DNA of 64,000 nt from an uncultured Succinivibrionaceae bacterium (GCA_944390105.1 CALXOV010000026.1:1-64000), one strand, 5' to 3'; numbered from the stretch's first letter, positions 1 to 9,646 are shown. Notes: generated by a model not told the origin, from the letters alone. Made by a program: numbers and translations.

Positions 1-35
1 ATATTGGAGCTCCTTCTCATGATGATGTAAAATGA

Positions 36-210
36 TACTGCGACCATAATGCCGCACAAAACATATTAAGAAGGGCAGGACTTGCCCGGATAGCCTGCCA
101 AGCGAACCTCATTGGAGGTCGGCAGCAGGAACTCACCTAAGCTTACAACAATAGCAGTATTGTTGTTTAGCTGTAGGAATCCTCGGCCTTTAGGCCGAGG
201 AGGAAGTCAA
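36..210 (+). mobile_element. IS200/IS605-family relic: tnpB 3' end plus right end
   Basis: In frame from 36 to the TAA at 138-140 the sequence encodes 34 residues containing YCDHNAAQNILRR, the last catalytic Asp and NAA-x-NI motif that ends TnpB proteins. The frame is interrupted by TGA at 33-35, so only the extreme C-terminus survives. It is followed by a perfect 8-bp hairpin (CCTCGGCC 181-188, loop TTTA, GGCCGAGG 193-200) and the terminal tetranucleotide TCAA at 207-210, the layout of an IS605-type right end. Nested stems between 72 and 130 resemble the scaffold part of a TnpB guide RNA, which in this family is encoded at the end of tnpB. No transposase gene is complete inside the window. 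Confidence 0.7.
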
Positions 211-271
211 TAAAATTAGGTCTCATGCTTAATTTTTGCAAAACTTATACTGCGGCCATATACGCCGCACA

Positions 272-313
272 ACACAGGCGGGAGCAGGGGGCATCTTCTG
301 CGCCCGCTTGTGT
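272..313 (+). other. Stem-loop in the rpoD leader
   Basis: An 11-bp imperfect stem (272-282 with 303-313, one G-T pair) lies about 57 bases before the rpoD start. There is no T-tract, so it is not a standard terminator. It could influence translation or simply be the old end of the upstream element. Confidence 0.35.
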
Positions 314-369
314 GTGCTTACATCATATTTAAATCAAAGCGCACTACAGGCAGAGAGAAGCTAGAAGAT

Positions 370-2328
370 ATGGATAACAATTCAGCCAGTACTGAGTTCA
401 AGCAGCTGATAGCCAAGGGTAAGGAGCAGGGCTATCTGACCATTGAGGAAATCAATGATCTGATCCCGCCGGATATTATTTCTGGAGATCAGCTGTCCGT
501 CTTCATACAGACCTTCATTGACATGGGCATTAACGTCTGCGAGACACCGCCTGATCCGGATGATATCCTGCTCAATGAAAGTTCACAGACGGCTGAAGAA
601 GACGTTGAAACCGTAGCTAATCAGCTTGATAGTTCGGTTGAAATCGGACGAACCACCGATCCTGTGCGCATGTATATGCGCGAAATGGGTAATGTTTCGC
701 TGCTGACGCGCAAGGACGAAATTGAAATTTCCAAGCGTATTGAAAAGGGTACTAATGATGTGCAGATGTGTATTGTCGAGTACCCGCCGGCAATGGAGGA
801 GCTGTTTGCCCGTTACGATGCGGCCAAAGAGCCCGAAGGCACGGTACGCCTGGGTGACATTATTGTCGGCTTTACTGAGCCTGAGGACAGCAGAAAAGAT
901 GGTGCTGCCGTTGATCTGTCTGAGGATGAGGCTGCAGAGGTAGTCGACATCGAAGCTTTGGCCGAAGATGTGGATGAAGAAGCGGTGGAGGAAGAAGTTC
1001 CGGCGCCTAAAGCGGCTAAAGGCAAGAAAAAGACTGCAAAGAAAGCTGCAGCTGTGGTTGATGAGGATGAGGATGATGAGGCCGATGAATCCGAGCAGGG
1101 GCAAGATAACGGCCCGGATCCTGCGATCGTAGCGGAGCGCTTTGCGTCTTTGCGTCTGCAGTATGACAAAGTAATCGCCTCCCGGCAGAAAAAAGGTGCT
1201 GCCGCTGAGCGCAAGTATCATGAGGAATTAGCAAAACTTGCTGATCTCTTTGTGACTTTCCGCTTAGTGCCGCAACAGCTTGAAGATTTACTCACACGCA
1301 TGCGTGACATGATGGATAGAGTGAAGCGTCAGGAGCGGCGTATCCGCGAGATTGCGGTCAATCGTTGCGGCATGAAGATTGATGAGCTCAAGGCTTTGTA
1401 TACTGATTCGGGCATGGAGTCCGATATTGCATGGTATGAAAAAGCGATCAAAGCTAAGAAGGCTTATGCGGCTAAACTTAAGGATTGCCGCGCTGATATT
1501 GAGGCCTGTATTGCATCCTTAAAGGAAGTTGAGGAGCAGACCGGCATCTCCATCGGTCGTCTGCGCGAATTGTCGCGCCGCGTGATGATGGGCGATGCGA
1601 TGGCTAAGAAGGCCAAGAAGGAAATGGTCGAGGCCAATCTGCGTCTGGTTATTTCTATTGCCAAGAAGTATACCAATCGCGGTCTGCAGTTCCTTGATCT
1701 GATTCAGGAAGGCAATATCGGCTTAATGAAAGCGGTAGATAAGTTTGAATACCGCCGCGGCTATAAGTTTTCCACTTATGCCACATGGTGGATCCGCCAA
1801 GCGATTACACGTTCAATTGCCGATCAGGCGCGTACTATCCGCATTCCGGTACACATGATTGAGACCATCAATAAGCTCAACCGTATTTCGCGCCAGATGT
1901 TGCAGGAAAAGGGGCGCGAACCGACTCCTGAAGAGCTGGCTGCAAAGATGGGCTTGCCTGAGGAGAAGATCCGTAAAGTGATGAAGATCGCCAAGGAGCC
2001 TATCTCTTTAGAGACCCCGGTGGGCGATGATGATGATTCGCATTTGGGCGACTTTATTGAGGACAGCTCAATTGTGGTACCGGCGGATGCTGCAACCTCA
2101 GAGAGCTTAAAGCATGCGATTAATACGGTACTCGATGAGATGCCGCCGCGTGAGGCTCAGGTGTTGCGTATGCGCTTTGGCATCGGTATGCCGTCTGATC
2201 ATACTTTAGAGGAAGTGGGGCGCCAGTTTGGCGTTACCCGTGAGCGCATTCGTCAGATTGAGGCCAAGGCGTTGCGCAAGCTGCGTCACCCGTGCCGTTC
2301 AGCCGGACTGCGTGGATTCCTTGATTAA
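370..2328 (+). CDS. rpoD: RNA polymerase sigma-70 factor RpoD
   Basis: Primary (housekeeping) sigma factor, which directs RNA polymerase to -10/-35 promoters. 652 residues; I chose the ATG at 370 because [21 protein letters not shown] aligns with the start of known RpoD, whereas the longer frame opens at a GTG at 310. Region 1.1 is at about 1-80. A non-conserved acidic and Lys/Ala-rich stretch (about 190-255) is longer than in E. coli (613 residues in total there). Region 2 holds [16 protein letters not shown] and [14 protein letters not shown], and region 4.2 holds [20 protein letters not shown] near the C-terminus. The gene stands alone, with a strong terminator behind it. Confidence 0.97.
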   Translation: MDNNSASTEFKQLIAKGKEQGYLTIEEINDLIPPDIISGDQLSVFIQTFIDMGINVCETPPDPDDILLNESSQTAEEDVETVANQLDSSVEIGRTTDPVRMYMREMGNVSLLTRKDEIEISKRIEKGTNDVQMCIVEYPPAMEELFARYDAAKEPEGTVRLGDIIVGFTEPEDSRKDGAAVDLSEDEAAEVVDIEALAEDVDEEAVEEEVPAPKAAKGKKKTAKKAAAVVDEDEDDEADESEQGQDNGPDPAIVAERFASLRLQYDKVIASRQKKGAAAERKYHEELAKLADLFVTFRLVPQQLEDLLTRMRDMMDRVKRQERRIREIAVNRCGMKIDELKALYTDSGMESDIAWYEKAIKAKKAYAAKLKDCRADIEACIASLKEVEEQTGISIGRLRELSRRVMMGDAMAKKAKKEMVEANLRLVISIAKKYTNRGLQFLDLIQEGNIGLMKAVDKFEYRRGYKFSTYATWWIRQAITRSIADQARTIRIPVHMIETINKLNRISRQMLQEKGREPTPEELAAKMGLPEEKIRKVMKIAKEPISLETPVGDDDDSHLGDFIEDSSIVVPADAATSESLKHAINTVLDEMPPREAQVLRMRFGIGMPSDHTLEEVGRQFGVTRERIRQIEAKALRKLRHPCRSAGLRGFLD

Positions 2329-2378
2329 ACTTAAGTGTAGCTGAGCGCTTAAGTGCTCAGCGTTAGCTGCTTAGAATG

Positions 2379-2411
2379 CCCCTTAAGTTGCCACCGCTTA
2401 AGGGGTTTTTT
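2379..2411 (+). terminator. Rho-independent terminator of rpoD
   Basis: Stem CCCCTTAAG (2379-2387) with CTTAAGGGG (2397-2405) followed by six T. A further palindrome (tgagcgcttaagtgctca) sits just after the rpoD stop codon. Confidence 0.9.
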
Positions 2412-2595
2412 GCATCGCCAATTCTGCGACCATGGAGACGGCAGCGCCATAAATTTTTTGCATAAAGCGTGCGCTGACAGCTGCACATAAGTCACCAAAA
2501 GGTAACTTAGTAAGAAAAAAGTGCCTTATTGAACAATGACTTAACCTCGTATAACATCTTTTCCTACTTAATATAGCTCATGTATGGAGGATGTT

Positions 2596-3432
2596 ATGAA
2601 AAGAGTCTATTCCTGGTTTGGTGCCGTAGTAGTCGCTACACTGTTAAACACCGCAGCTGCAGGTGAATTTACGCGCACTACTTTTAAAGATTTTACCCTG
2701 CATGTCTACAATTCAGGCGATGTGATGGCTGATAGTAGCTATATCGTTGAAGGTAAAGACGCGCTGATCACCCTAGAAGAGCCGTTATTTAAACAGGCAG
2801 ACGCAGAATTTGAGAGTTACTTAAGTGCGCTGCATAAGCCGGTAGCGACGCGCATTGTGGATTATCATTTAGGAGGTACGGATGATCATGCGGTCTTCAT
2901 GCCTGCAGGTATGGAGCAATTTGTTAAAGGTACGCTGTACAACGGCATGATGCAAAGCTTTAAACGGCAGTTCGGCGAGGCTATGGTAGACCTGCCTACG
3001 GGCTCGGTATGCGAAGTTCCTTTTGATAAGCGCATAAACTTGTGCGGAATTGATTTTGTTTTTATGCATGGTGCAAGTACTGACTTTCCCGCAGCTAGCA
3101 TCCTGATTGGCGATAAGGTGTACTTGACACATTGGGCGCCGGTACTGGCGCATGCTAATGCGTTACAGTATTCTGCTAGAGCAGCAGTGGCGGCAGAGCT
3201 CAACGCCGCACAACAGGCTTTAGCCTCGCCGGCAGTGCTGTTTGCCGGCTCACACGGCGGGATTATGGAGCGCAAAGGAATGCAGTTTAAAGTGGCTTAT
3301 CTGCTGACAGTGCAACGTCTGTTGCAGCTGTACGCAGATGCAGCAAGCTTTAAGGTAGCGTTGATAGAGGCATATCCGGGACTGCCGGGAAGTGAAGGCT
3401 TAGATGCCTTAGCACAGGCCCTTTATCGCTGA
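2596..3432 (+). CDS. Exported metallo-beta-lactamase-fold protein
   Basis: About 278 residues. The start is the ATG at 2596, because GGAGG at 2586-2590 is ideally spaced for it and would lie inside the gene if the ATG at 2584 were used. The N-terminus MKRVYSWFGAVVVATLLNTAAA is a signal peptide, so the protein is probably periplasmic. The body has the shape of an MBL hydrolase (SSYIVEGKDALITLEEPLF, then VDYHLGGTDDHAVF, and later FAGSHGG). The metal-binding HxHxDH motif is present only in altered form (HLGGTDDH), so metal binding and activity are uncertain. It stands alone between terminator-like structures; the substrate cannot be told. Confidence 0.6.
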   Translation: MKRVYSWFGAVVVATLLNTAAAGEFTRTTFKDFTLHVYNSGDVMADSSYIVEGKDALITLEEPLFKQADAEFESYLSALHKPVATRIVDYHLGGTDDHAVFMPAGMEQFVKGTLYNGMMQSFKRQFGEAMVDLPTGSVCEVPFDKRINLCGIDFVFMHGASTDFPAASILIGDKVYLTHWAPVLAHANALQYSARAAVAAELNAAQQALASPAVLFAGSHGGIMERKGMQFKVAYLLTVQRLLQLYADAASFKVALIEAYPGLPGSEGLDALAQALYR

Positions 3433-3490
3433 TGCGGTAGTAAGTGACTGCTACCTCCGTGGCCGCTAATGGTATTTTTTCGTATACAGA

Positions 3491-3523
3491 CTAGCTCTCC
3501 AGATTTTGAGCGCGGAGAGCTAG
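3491..3523. repeat. 10-bp perfect inverted repeat
   Basis: CTAGCTCTCC (3491-3500) and GGAGAGCTAG (3514-3523) flank a 13-base loop between the convergent genes ending at 3432 and 3593. It probably acts as a bidirectional transcription stop, although a clean T-tract does not directly follow it. Confidence 0.4.
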
Positions 3524-3592
3524 GCGGAAGGTAGAGCGTTTTTTGCTCGTACGGCAGGCTCCTTTGTGCAATGTATATCCGTCCTTGGGCGC

Positions 3593-4726
3593 TTATTCCC
3601 ACGGATCGCCGAAATGATGAATGTTAGCATCATTAGTCTGCGGATGAGTGCGGGGTAGCGTAGGCGCAGGCTGCGATTCTAAGGAGCGGGGTACTTCAGT
3701 TGGTGTCGACTGTGCTGCAGCGGCGGCAGGCTCTTTGTCCGGGGCATTGATGCTGTCTAATTCCGCTTTGCGCTCCACCGGCGATGACATCGGCACCAGC
3801 GGCGTCTGCGTTTGCTGCATTTGTGCGGCCTCTTCTTGCAGCAAGGTACGCTGGAAATCATCCATAGCTTTGCGTTGCTGCTTTAAAATAAGCGCACTGT
3901 CTGTCGGTTGTTTGGCTCTGCGCTTGACCTCCTCAAGTTTGGCAAGCTGCAGGCCTTCTGCGGATGGACCTGGGTGCTTTGGCTTAGAGGTAGGGTATTT
4001 AGCTTTATCGGTAGGCAGCTTGGGCAGCGGGGCATTGCCGATGGCAATCGGATCGCCTAAGTAAGTCGGAGCAGTATCTAGCAGATACACTTCAGCGATG
4101 CACTTTAAGCGGGCAAAGAATTCGCGTACGCCGACTTTAAAGTTGGCAATAAAGGAATTAGGGTTGGCTGCATTAAAGCCCCACGCATCAATGCCGTTGG
4201 CGCGGGCAATAAAGATTGCACGCTCATTGTGAAAGTCCTGCGAGATGATCAGCATGTCGTTGAGCATGAACACGCGACGGGCGCGCAACACTGAATCTAA
4301 TGTACTGAAACCTGCAAAGTCCGCCACAATGTGCTCAAGCGGTACCCCGGCTTTGAGTAGCGCATTCATCATCATGCGCGGCTCATTGTAGGATGCATGA
4401 CGGTTATCGCCCGATACTAAGATGTATTTAATCTTACCCTTTTTATATAAATTCGCCGCCGCCATGATGCGATTGGTGAAAAAATCATTAGGCTGTCCTG
4501 GGGCCACATGCGAGGAGGTGCCTAGCAGCAATCCGACTTCATGTGCCGGTACTTCCTGATAGCTGTCGTAAGTGAAGAAGGCACAGCTTGAAATACGCAT
4601 GTACGACAGCACGATGAAGATAAAGAAGCTTAGGATGAGTAAAGCGCACAGATACAGCAGCGCTTTTAAAAAGCGGCTGAATTCTAAGCCAAAATCTTTA
4701 TTACGGTTAAACTCGCTGCGGCTCAC
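3593..4726 (-). CDS. SanA/YdcF-like DUF218 membrane protein
   Basis: 377 residues with a GTG start; AAGG lies about 8 bases upstream. One N-terminal membrane segment (about 22-44) is followed by a periplasmic DUF218 domain (about 58-225) with SSHVAPGQPN, YILVSGDNRH and LIISQDFHNERA, the pattern of SanA (vancomycin high-temperature exclusion protein), which is linked to envelope permeability and peptidoglycan metabolism. The last ~150 residues are low-complexity, rich in Pro, Ala, Gln and Lys, and extend well beyond the 239-residue E. coli SanA. Its position directly behind ybeD and dacA fits a cell-wall role. SanA is the closest match; the exact enzymatic activity of the domain is unknown. 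Confidence 0.75.
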   Translation of the reverse strand: MSRSEFNRNKDFGLEFSRFLKALLYLCALLILSFFIFIVLSYMRISSCAFFTYDSYQEVPAHEVGLLLGTSSHVAPGQPNDFFTNRIMAAANLYKKGKIKYILVSGDNRHASYNEPRMMMNALLKAGVPLEHIVADFAGFSTLDSVLRARRVFMLNDMLIISQDFHNERAIFIARANGIDAWGFNAANPNSFIANFKVGVREFFARLKCIAEVYLLDTAPTYLGDPIAIGNAPLPKLPTDKAKYPTSKPKHPGPSAEGLQLAKLEEVKRRAKQPTDSALILKQQRKAMDDFQRTLLQEEAAQMQQTQTPLVPMSSPVERKAELDSINAPDKEPAAAAAQSTPTEVPRSLESQPAPTLPRTHPQTNDANIHHFGDPWE

Positions 4727-4735
4727 GATGCAACC

Positions 4736-5035
4736 TTAGAGAACGTGCTTGACGTAGGAAATTTTGCCAAGGCCGGTATAAATGCCGTTTAACTCTTCGG
4801 CGCTGTGCACGCTAGCCCGCAGCGTATAGGAGATGTATTTGCCGTTGGCGCTGACGCGCGGCTCCCCTTGTACTGCATAATCTTGCGCACCGGCAAGCTT
4901 GGTTAGTTCCTGCTGCAGCTTTTTTAGCCCGTCTAATTCTAAAGCATCAATAATGATGCGAAAATCAATGACGGCAGGGAAGGTGAGGAGTTCTTTAAAG
5001 CCTTGAGCAGGCTTATTATTTAAGATAGCAGTCAT
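4736..5035 (-). CDS. ybeD: YbeD/DUF493 family protein
   Basis: 99 residues from the ATG at 5035. The longer open frame to 5161 overlaps dacA and has no match to the family, so the shorter start is preferred. The C-terminal part (YISYTLRASVHSAEELNGIY, then LGKISYVKHVL) fits the YbeD ferredoxin-like fold, whose last residues in E. coli are also a -VL ending. In E. coli, ybeD lies between dacA and lipB; here it follows dacA in the same way, but lipB and lipA are absent. Its role in this setting is unknown. Confidence 0.85.
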   Translation of the reverse strand: MTAILNNKPAQGFKELLTFPAVIDFRIIIDALELDGLKKLQQELTKLAGAQDYAVQGEPRVSANGKYISYTLRASVHSAEELNGIYTGLGKISYVKHVL

Positions 5036-5093
5036 GATGGCGCTCTCTTTAGTTAACGGCAGCTGCCTAGGCGGCAGCTGCCTGATGTCAGCA

Positions 5094-6371
5094 TTAGTCC
5101 TGCATGAAAAATAGGTAAATTTTATCCCACAGGCGCGAGAAGAAGCCGCCTTCAGCAACATCTTGCTTAGCCGTCAGCGGATAGGAAGCAAGGAGCTTAT
5201 CATCTAAGCGAAATTCAATTACTCCCAGCGTGTCGCCGGCCTTGAGCGGGGCAGTAAAGATGGCCTGTTTTAAGCGGTAGTTAATCTTAACCCGGTTCTG
5301 ACTGCCGCGCGGGATCATTAAGTTAACATCCTGCGGCACCACAAGTTCGATGCTATTTTCTTGACCCATGCGTACCTCACGGGTGAGAATGGTCTTGTCT
5401 TGAGCAAAGGGCTGATAATTTTCAAAGAAACGGAAACCGTAGGTAAGCATCTGCTTGCAGTAGTCGGCGCGTTGACTTTCTGACTTAGCGCCAATCACGA
5501 CGGCAATCAAGCGCATATTGCCCTGCTGAGCTGAAGCAGCCAGATTATAGCCGACGGCAGACAAATGACCGGTCTTAATGCCGTCCACTTGCATGCTCTC
5601 ATCCCACAGCAGACGATTGCGGTTGTACTGACGAATGCCGTTGAAGGTAAACTCCTTTTCTTTATAAATTGCATATTCCTCCGGCAGATCGGCGATCAGA
5701 CGGCGGCTTAGCACCGCCATGTCGTAGGCGGTGGAATAATTGTTTTCATCAAACAGTCCGTGCACATTGGCAAAGTGGGTGCCGGTAAGCCCCATTTGCT
5801 GAGCGTAATTGTTCATTACGCTGACAAAACCCTGTTCAGAGCCGGCTAAATGCAGCGCCATAGCGACGCAGGCGTCATTGCCGGACTGAATAATGATGCC
5901 GCGATTTAAGTCGCCGACCTTAATTGATTTGCCGACCTCAATGAACATTTTGGAGGAATCAGCGTAGCTTTGGTTTTTCGACCATGCTTCTTTGGAAATG
6001 ACGACTTCATCATCTTCATGTAAACGCCCGGCTTTAAATTCCATGCCGATGACGTAGGAGGTCATCATCTTAGTCAGCGAGGCGGGCCAGATTTTTTCTT
6101 GGGCATTGTGCTCAAACAGTACTTGGCCTGACGCGTAGTCCATCAGCACCCAAGACTGGGCATCAAAGACTGGCGGTTGAGGAATGATGATCGGGGTATT
6201 GGGATCGACCGGCTGGGCAAACGGGCTCTGCGCGGGGGCGTTCTGCGCTTGCTGCTGCTTTAAGGCAGCAAACGGATCGGGAATCGCTTCATCAGCAGCC
6301 TGTGCCATACTGAAAAAGGCCGTGCAACTTAATGCGCCGATTAATAAGGCAGCGCGGAATTTAAACGGCAT
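5094..6371 (-). CDS. dacA: D-alanyl-D-alanine carboxypeptidase (PBP5 type)
   Basis: Periplasmic serine peptidase that removes the terminal D-Ala from peptidoglycan pentapeptides. 425 residues. Signal peptide to about residue 25 (SMAQA), then a Gln/Pro/Ala-rich linker not seen in E. coli PBP5. Active-site motifs are intact: SxxK in PASLTKMM, SGN in IIQSGNDACVAM and KTG in VDGIKTGHLSAVGYN. A C-terminal beta domain ends in an amphipathic helix (FFSRLWDKIYLFFMQD), the usual membrane anchor. It lies between rlpA and ybeD on the same strand, as in E. coli. Confidence 0.96.
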   Translation of the reverse strand: MPFKFRAALLIGALSCTAFFSMAQAADEAIPDPFAALKQQQAQNAPAQSPFAQPVDPNTPIIIPQPPVFDAQSWVLMDYASGQVLFEHNAQEKIWPASLTKMMTSYVIGMEFKAGRLHEDDEVVISKEAWSKNQSYADSSKMFIEVGKSIKVGDLNRGIIIQSGNDACVAMALHLAGSEQGFVSVMNNYAQQMGLTGTHFANVHGLFDENNYSTAYDMAVLSRRLIADLPEEYAIYKEKEFTFNGIRQYNRNRLLWDESMQVDGIKTGHLSAVGYNLAASAQQGNMRLIAVVIGAKSESQRADYCKQMLTYGFRFFENYQPFAQDKTILTREVRMGQENSIELVVPQDVNLMIPRGSQNRVKINYRLKQAIFTAPLKAGDTLGVIEFRLDDKLLASYPLTAKQDVAEGGFFSRLWDKIYLFFMQD

Positions 6372-6430
6372 CTATGTCTACTCCCCTTAATGCGTATTTA
6401 ATTCTAATCAAATGCTTATTTTAACGCATT

Positions 6431-7573
6431 TCAGCGCTTGATAAAGGCATCCTTAAAGCCCAGATTCTTCATTTCAAGTAGTACGCGCTGCAAATCATTT
6501 TCCGCTATCGGACCAATGCGCACGCGGTATAAGCCTTCTTCAGCAGCAACTACAATCGGGTATGAGGTATTGTTGCGATAATCAGCCTGCACCTGCGCCG
6601 CGCGCTTTTGATCCATGGTGGTAAAAATCTGCACAAAGGCGCTGCCCGTACTCATCTGAGCGCTTGGGGTACTCGTTACTGTTGCGCTGGAGCTTGATGG
6701 AGAGGCATAGCTTACTTGATAGTTAGTGCCGTTGCTTGCTGCAGAGCTTGGGGGTGCGCTGTCCTCCAGAGCGTTACTGTGCTGCGCGATGGTGCTGGCA
6801 ATCTGCACTGCTGCCGCCCCGGCAGCAAGTGTGGTGCCAAGCGAAGGCTTAGTACCGTTTTGCAGGTCGGCAATTAAATCGCCGATAGCATCGGTTTGGC
6901 TACCTGCGTTGCCGTTTAAAATGCTGCTTCCTTGGCCGCTTAACACAGTGTGAGCAAGATTAGCAATAACATTGCCCTGGCGCACATCAATGTATTCTAG
7001 CTTAACGGTGGCAGTGCCTTTGCCGGTCATATCAATCGCTTTGGCGGCGCCTTCAGATAAATCAATGATGCGGCTGCCGTGGAAGGGACCGCGGTCATTG
7101 ACGCGCACTACCACTGCTTTGCCGTTATCAAGGTTAGTGACTTTAAGATAGGACGGCAGTGGCAGGTTTTTATGCGCGGCGCTGTAGCCTTTTTGATCGT
7201 AGACTTCTCCGTTGGAGGTTTTATTGCCGTGAAAACCCGGCCCATACCACGAAGCGGTGCCGATTTCCAGATAAGATGAGCAGTCACGCCACACTTGATA
7301 GTTTTGCCCAAGCACGGTGTAGTTTTTGTTACCACCGCGCGACAGCGGCTCGTACTTTACTGTGGCGCCACTGACGCCGTTTAAGTTTACCGGTTCGCTT
7401 TGCGGATAAGGTTTGGTATTGTCCGGGCCGCTGCCGTAGGTGGCGCCGTCATCGGCTTTGGCACCGTGGGTGGCGTTGATGACAGGGCTCGATGACGAAC
7501 AGGCGGTTAAAGTGAGTGCGGTCAGCAGCGCAGCTGCGCACAGCGGCAGATAAGCAAGCAAAGGTTTCATCAT
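6431..7573 (-). CDS. rlpA: Rare lipoprotein A (RlpA)
   Basis: Septal-ring lipoprotein; family members act as lytic transglycosylases on denuded glycan strands and help daughter-cell separation. 380 residues. Signal peptide with lipobox LTAC (Cys at about 25), a double-psi beta-barrel domain (about 100-195: GTASWYGPGFHGNKTSNGE, then VRVNDRGPF with the catalytic-type Asp and RIIDLS) and a C-terminal SPOR domain (AFVQIFTTMDQKRAAQVQ to the end). It is part of the mrd-rlpA-dacA cluster, though mltB and an aldo/keto reductase gene now lie between rodA and rlpA. Confidence 0.94.
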   Translation of the reverse strand: MMKPLLAYLPLCAAALLTALTLTACSSSSPVINATHGAKADDGATYGSGPDNTKPYPQSEPVNLNGVSGATVKYEPLSRGGNKNYTVLGQNYQVWRDCSSYLEIGTASWYGPGFHGNKTSNGEVYDQKGYSAAHKNLPLPSYLKVTNLDNGKAVVVRVNDRGPFHGSRIIDLSEGAAKAIDMTGKGTATVKLEYIDVRQGNVIANLAHTVLSGQGSSILNGNAGSQTDAIGDLIADLQNGTKPSLGTTLAAGAAAVQIASTIAQHSNALEDSAPPSSAASNGTNYQVSYASPSSSSATVTSTPSAQMSTGSAFVQIFTTMDQKRAAQVQADYRNNTSYPIVVAAEEGLYRVRIGPIAENDLQRVLLEMKNLGFKDAFIKR

Positions 7574-7739
7574 GAAGATCTAATATCCAGCGCATTTAAG
7601 GCAATGCGCCTAGTGTAGCGTAGCGTCGCTTTAGAGTACAGTCTATCTGCGCTTTGGGCTGTCTGCAAAACTGTGATAAGGTTCAGTCAGATGGAGACGA
7701 GTGTCTGTGGCGAAACTAATTTGTCAGAAGTAAAACAGG

Positions 7740-8537
7740 ATGCAGCATGTTAGTTTAAACAATGGCATGACGATGCCCAGCGTGGGACTGGGAACTTACA
7801 GCCTGCGCGGTGAGCGCTGTGTGGAGACGGTAAGCTTGGCGCTTGACCTTGGCTATCGGCTGCTGGATACTGCTTCACTGTATGAAAACGAAGCCGAGGT
7901 GGCGCAGGGGATACGCCGATCTGGAGTAGCGCGGGATAAAATTTTTCTTACAACTAAGCTCTATCCGCCGCAGTATGCTAAGGCCGCTGCCGCTATTGAT
8001 GCGGCTCTCAAGCGCATGGGAGTTGATTATATTGATATGCTGATGCTCCATCATCCGGCGGGCAATGATGTGGCGGCTTATCAGGCGATTGAAACTGCGA
8101 TCGCGGCGGGTAAAGTGCGCTGCGCGGGTATTTCGTGCTATTACCGCAGCGAATATGAGACCTTCAGATCTAAGATAGGTATCAAGCCGGTGGTGGTGCA
8201 AAATGAGATTCACCCTTACTATCAGGATACTGATAATGTGCGCTATCTGCAGGCGCAGGGGCTTATCGTACAGACGTGGTATCCGCTAGGAGGACGCGGC
8301 TATACCGGTAAGCTGTTATCTGATGCAACGGTGGTGGCCTTGGCGGATAAACACGGTGTCAGCTGTGCGCAGCTTATTCTGCGCTGGGATTTAGAGCGTG
8401 GCGTGTGCGTGATCCCTGGTTCATCTTCGCGTGAGCACCTGCAGCAGAATTTGCAGATATTTGCTTTTAGCTTAGATGATGAGGATATGCAGGCACTCGC
8501 GGCTTTAGAGCGCCGCGAGAAGCATGATTGGTATTAG
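7740..8537 (+). CDS. Aldo/keto reductase
   Basis: 265 residues, NAD(P)H-dependent reduction of carbonyl compounds in the cytoplasm. The tetrad of the family is visible: Asp and Tyr in LLDTASLYENE, Lys in FLTTKLYPP and His in MLMLHHPAG. The cofactor-binding C-terminus contains VIPGSSSREHLQQN. It resembles the 2,5-diketo-gluconate reductase (DkgA/B) branch, but the substrate cannot be told. It is on the opposite strand to the cell-wall genes around it and is therefore transcribed independently. Confidence 0.9.
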   Translation: MQHVSLNNGMTMPSVGLGTYSLRGERCVETVSLALDLGYRLLDTASLYENEAEVAQGIRRSGVARDKIFLTTKLYPPQYAKAAAAIDAALKRMGVDYIDMLMLHHPAGNDVAAYQAIETAIAAGKVRCAGISCYYRSEYETFRSKIGIKPVVVQNEIHPYYQDTDNVRYLQAQGLIVQTWYPLGGRGYTGKLLSDATVVALADKHGVSCAQLILRWDLERGVCVIPGSSSREHLQQNLQIFAFSLDDEDMQALAALERREKHDWY

Positions 8538-8548
8538 AAAAGAACAGC

Positions 8549-9571
8549 TTAAGGTATGCGACCTTTGGGCGCAATAACGTGGCCTTGGGCTTTTAACTGC
8601 TGCAGATAGCCAATACGGATGAACTCGGAGAGCTCATAGACGGCGCGGGCATACAGGGGGCTTTTGTTGTAGCGCATGATGACATGAAAGTTCTCTAAAC
8701 CCACCCCCCAGCTCTGCGAGCCGTCCTCTAGGTCATAGACAAATAGGCGCATCTTTTCGTCAGGATGCAGATTGACCTTAGTGGAAACTCCGGCCCCATA
8801 CAGTTCGCGCCCGTTTAAGTTCCATTCTTTATCTTTAAGCGCGGCGGCTTGGTCCGGTACTAAGGCGGGATAATAGATGCCATGCCCGCTCTGCCAGCCG
8901 TGCCCTTTGAAGTAATTGGCCACCGAGCCGATAGCATCTTCAATATCGGTAAACAGATTGACTTTGCCGTCGCCGTCAAAATCAATCGCGTAGTCAAGAT
9001 AAGAGCTGGGCATAAACTGTCCCATGCCCAAGGCTCCGGCATAGGAGCCTTTAACTGAGGTCAACACCCAGTTCTCGCGTTGCGCTAGCTTGACGAAATT
9101 GGCAAATTCCTTGGAGAAATAACTCTCGCGCGGCGGATAGTTAAAGCCTAAGGTGTAGAGTGCATCAAGAACCGACCATGTGCCCATATTGCGCCCATAG
9201 AAGGTCTCTACTCCGATGATGGCACAGATGATTTCAGGCGGAACGCCGAGATCTCGTTCGGCGCGTTGCAGCGTGGCTTCATGCTGCAGATAGAACTGCA
9301 CGCCGGCATCAATGCGCGAGGTGGTGATGAATAGCTTGCGGTACTGCCACCATGGCTTGCTCTCGTATGGACGCGTCATGGTTTTAATGATGGTCGGCTG
9401 CAGGGTGGAAGCGGCAACTGCATCGCGCAACATCTGCTCACTGACGCCTGAATAGGCAGCAAGTTCGCTCAGACTCGGAGCGGCCGGTACGGAGGCAGCA
9501 CTTAAACCTAGACTTAGCACGGCGGCACCGAGAAAAGTTCGCAGGGACAGGCGATGCTTTGTTGTCATCAT
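8549..9571 (-). CDS. mltB: Membrane-bound lytic murein transglycosylase B
   Basis: Cleaves the MurNAc-GlcNAc bond with formation of 1,6-anhydro-MurNAc. About 340 residues from the ATG at 9571 (AAGGAA about 10 bases upstream); the longer frame to 9610 precedes a signal-like sequence and is unlikely. The SLT_2 domain has the catalytic Glu in GVETFYGRN, then KGSYAGALGMGQFMPSSYLD and FDGDGKVNLF. The N-terminal signal (LGAAVLSLGLSAASVPAAPS) has no Cys lipobox, so it may be a soluble periplasmic form rather than a lipoprotein. It follows rodA on the same strand. Confidence 0.92.
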   Translation of the reverse strand: MMTTKHRLSLRTFLGAAVLSLGLSAASVPAAPSLSELAAYSGVSEQMLRDAVAASTLQPTIIKTMTRPYESKPWWQYRKLFITTSRIDAGVQFYLQHEATLQRAERDLGVPPEIICAIIGVETFYGRNMGTWSVLDALYTLGFNYPPRESYFSKEFANFVKLAQRENWVLTSVKGSYAGALGMGQFMPSSYLDYAIDFDGDGKVNLFTDIEDAIGSVANYFKGHGWQSGHGIYYPALVPDQAAALKDKEWNLNGRELYGAGVSTKVNLHPDEKMRLFVYDLEDGSQSWGVGLENFHVIMRYNKSPLYARAVYELSEFIRIGYLQQLKAQGHVIAPKGRIP

Positions 9572-9646
9572 GGCATACTTTCCTTCTTGAAACGGCAGTG
9601 GCAGCTGCATTAATCGTTCGTTCTATCCTAGCACAAAACCGTTACC

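Noticed and set aside
583-1221. 212-residue frame on the minus strand inside rpoD
   Set aside because: Antisense shadow of the rpoD acidic region with no family features.
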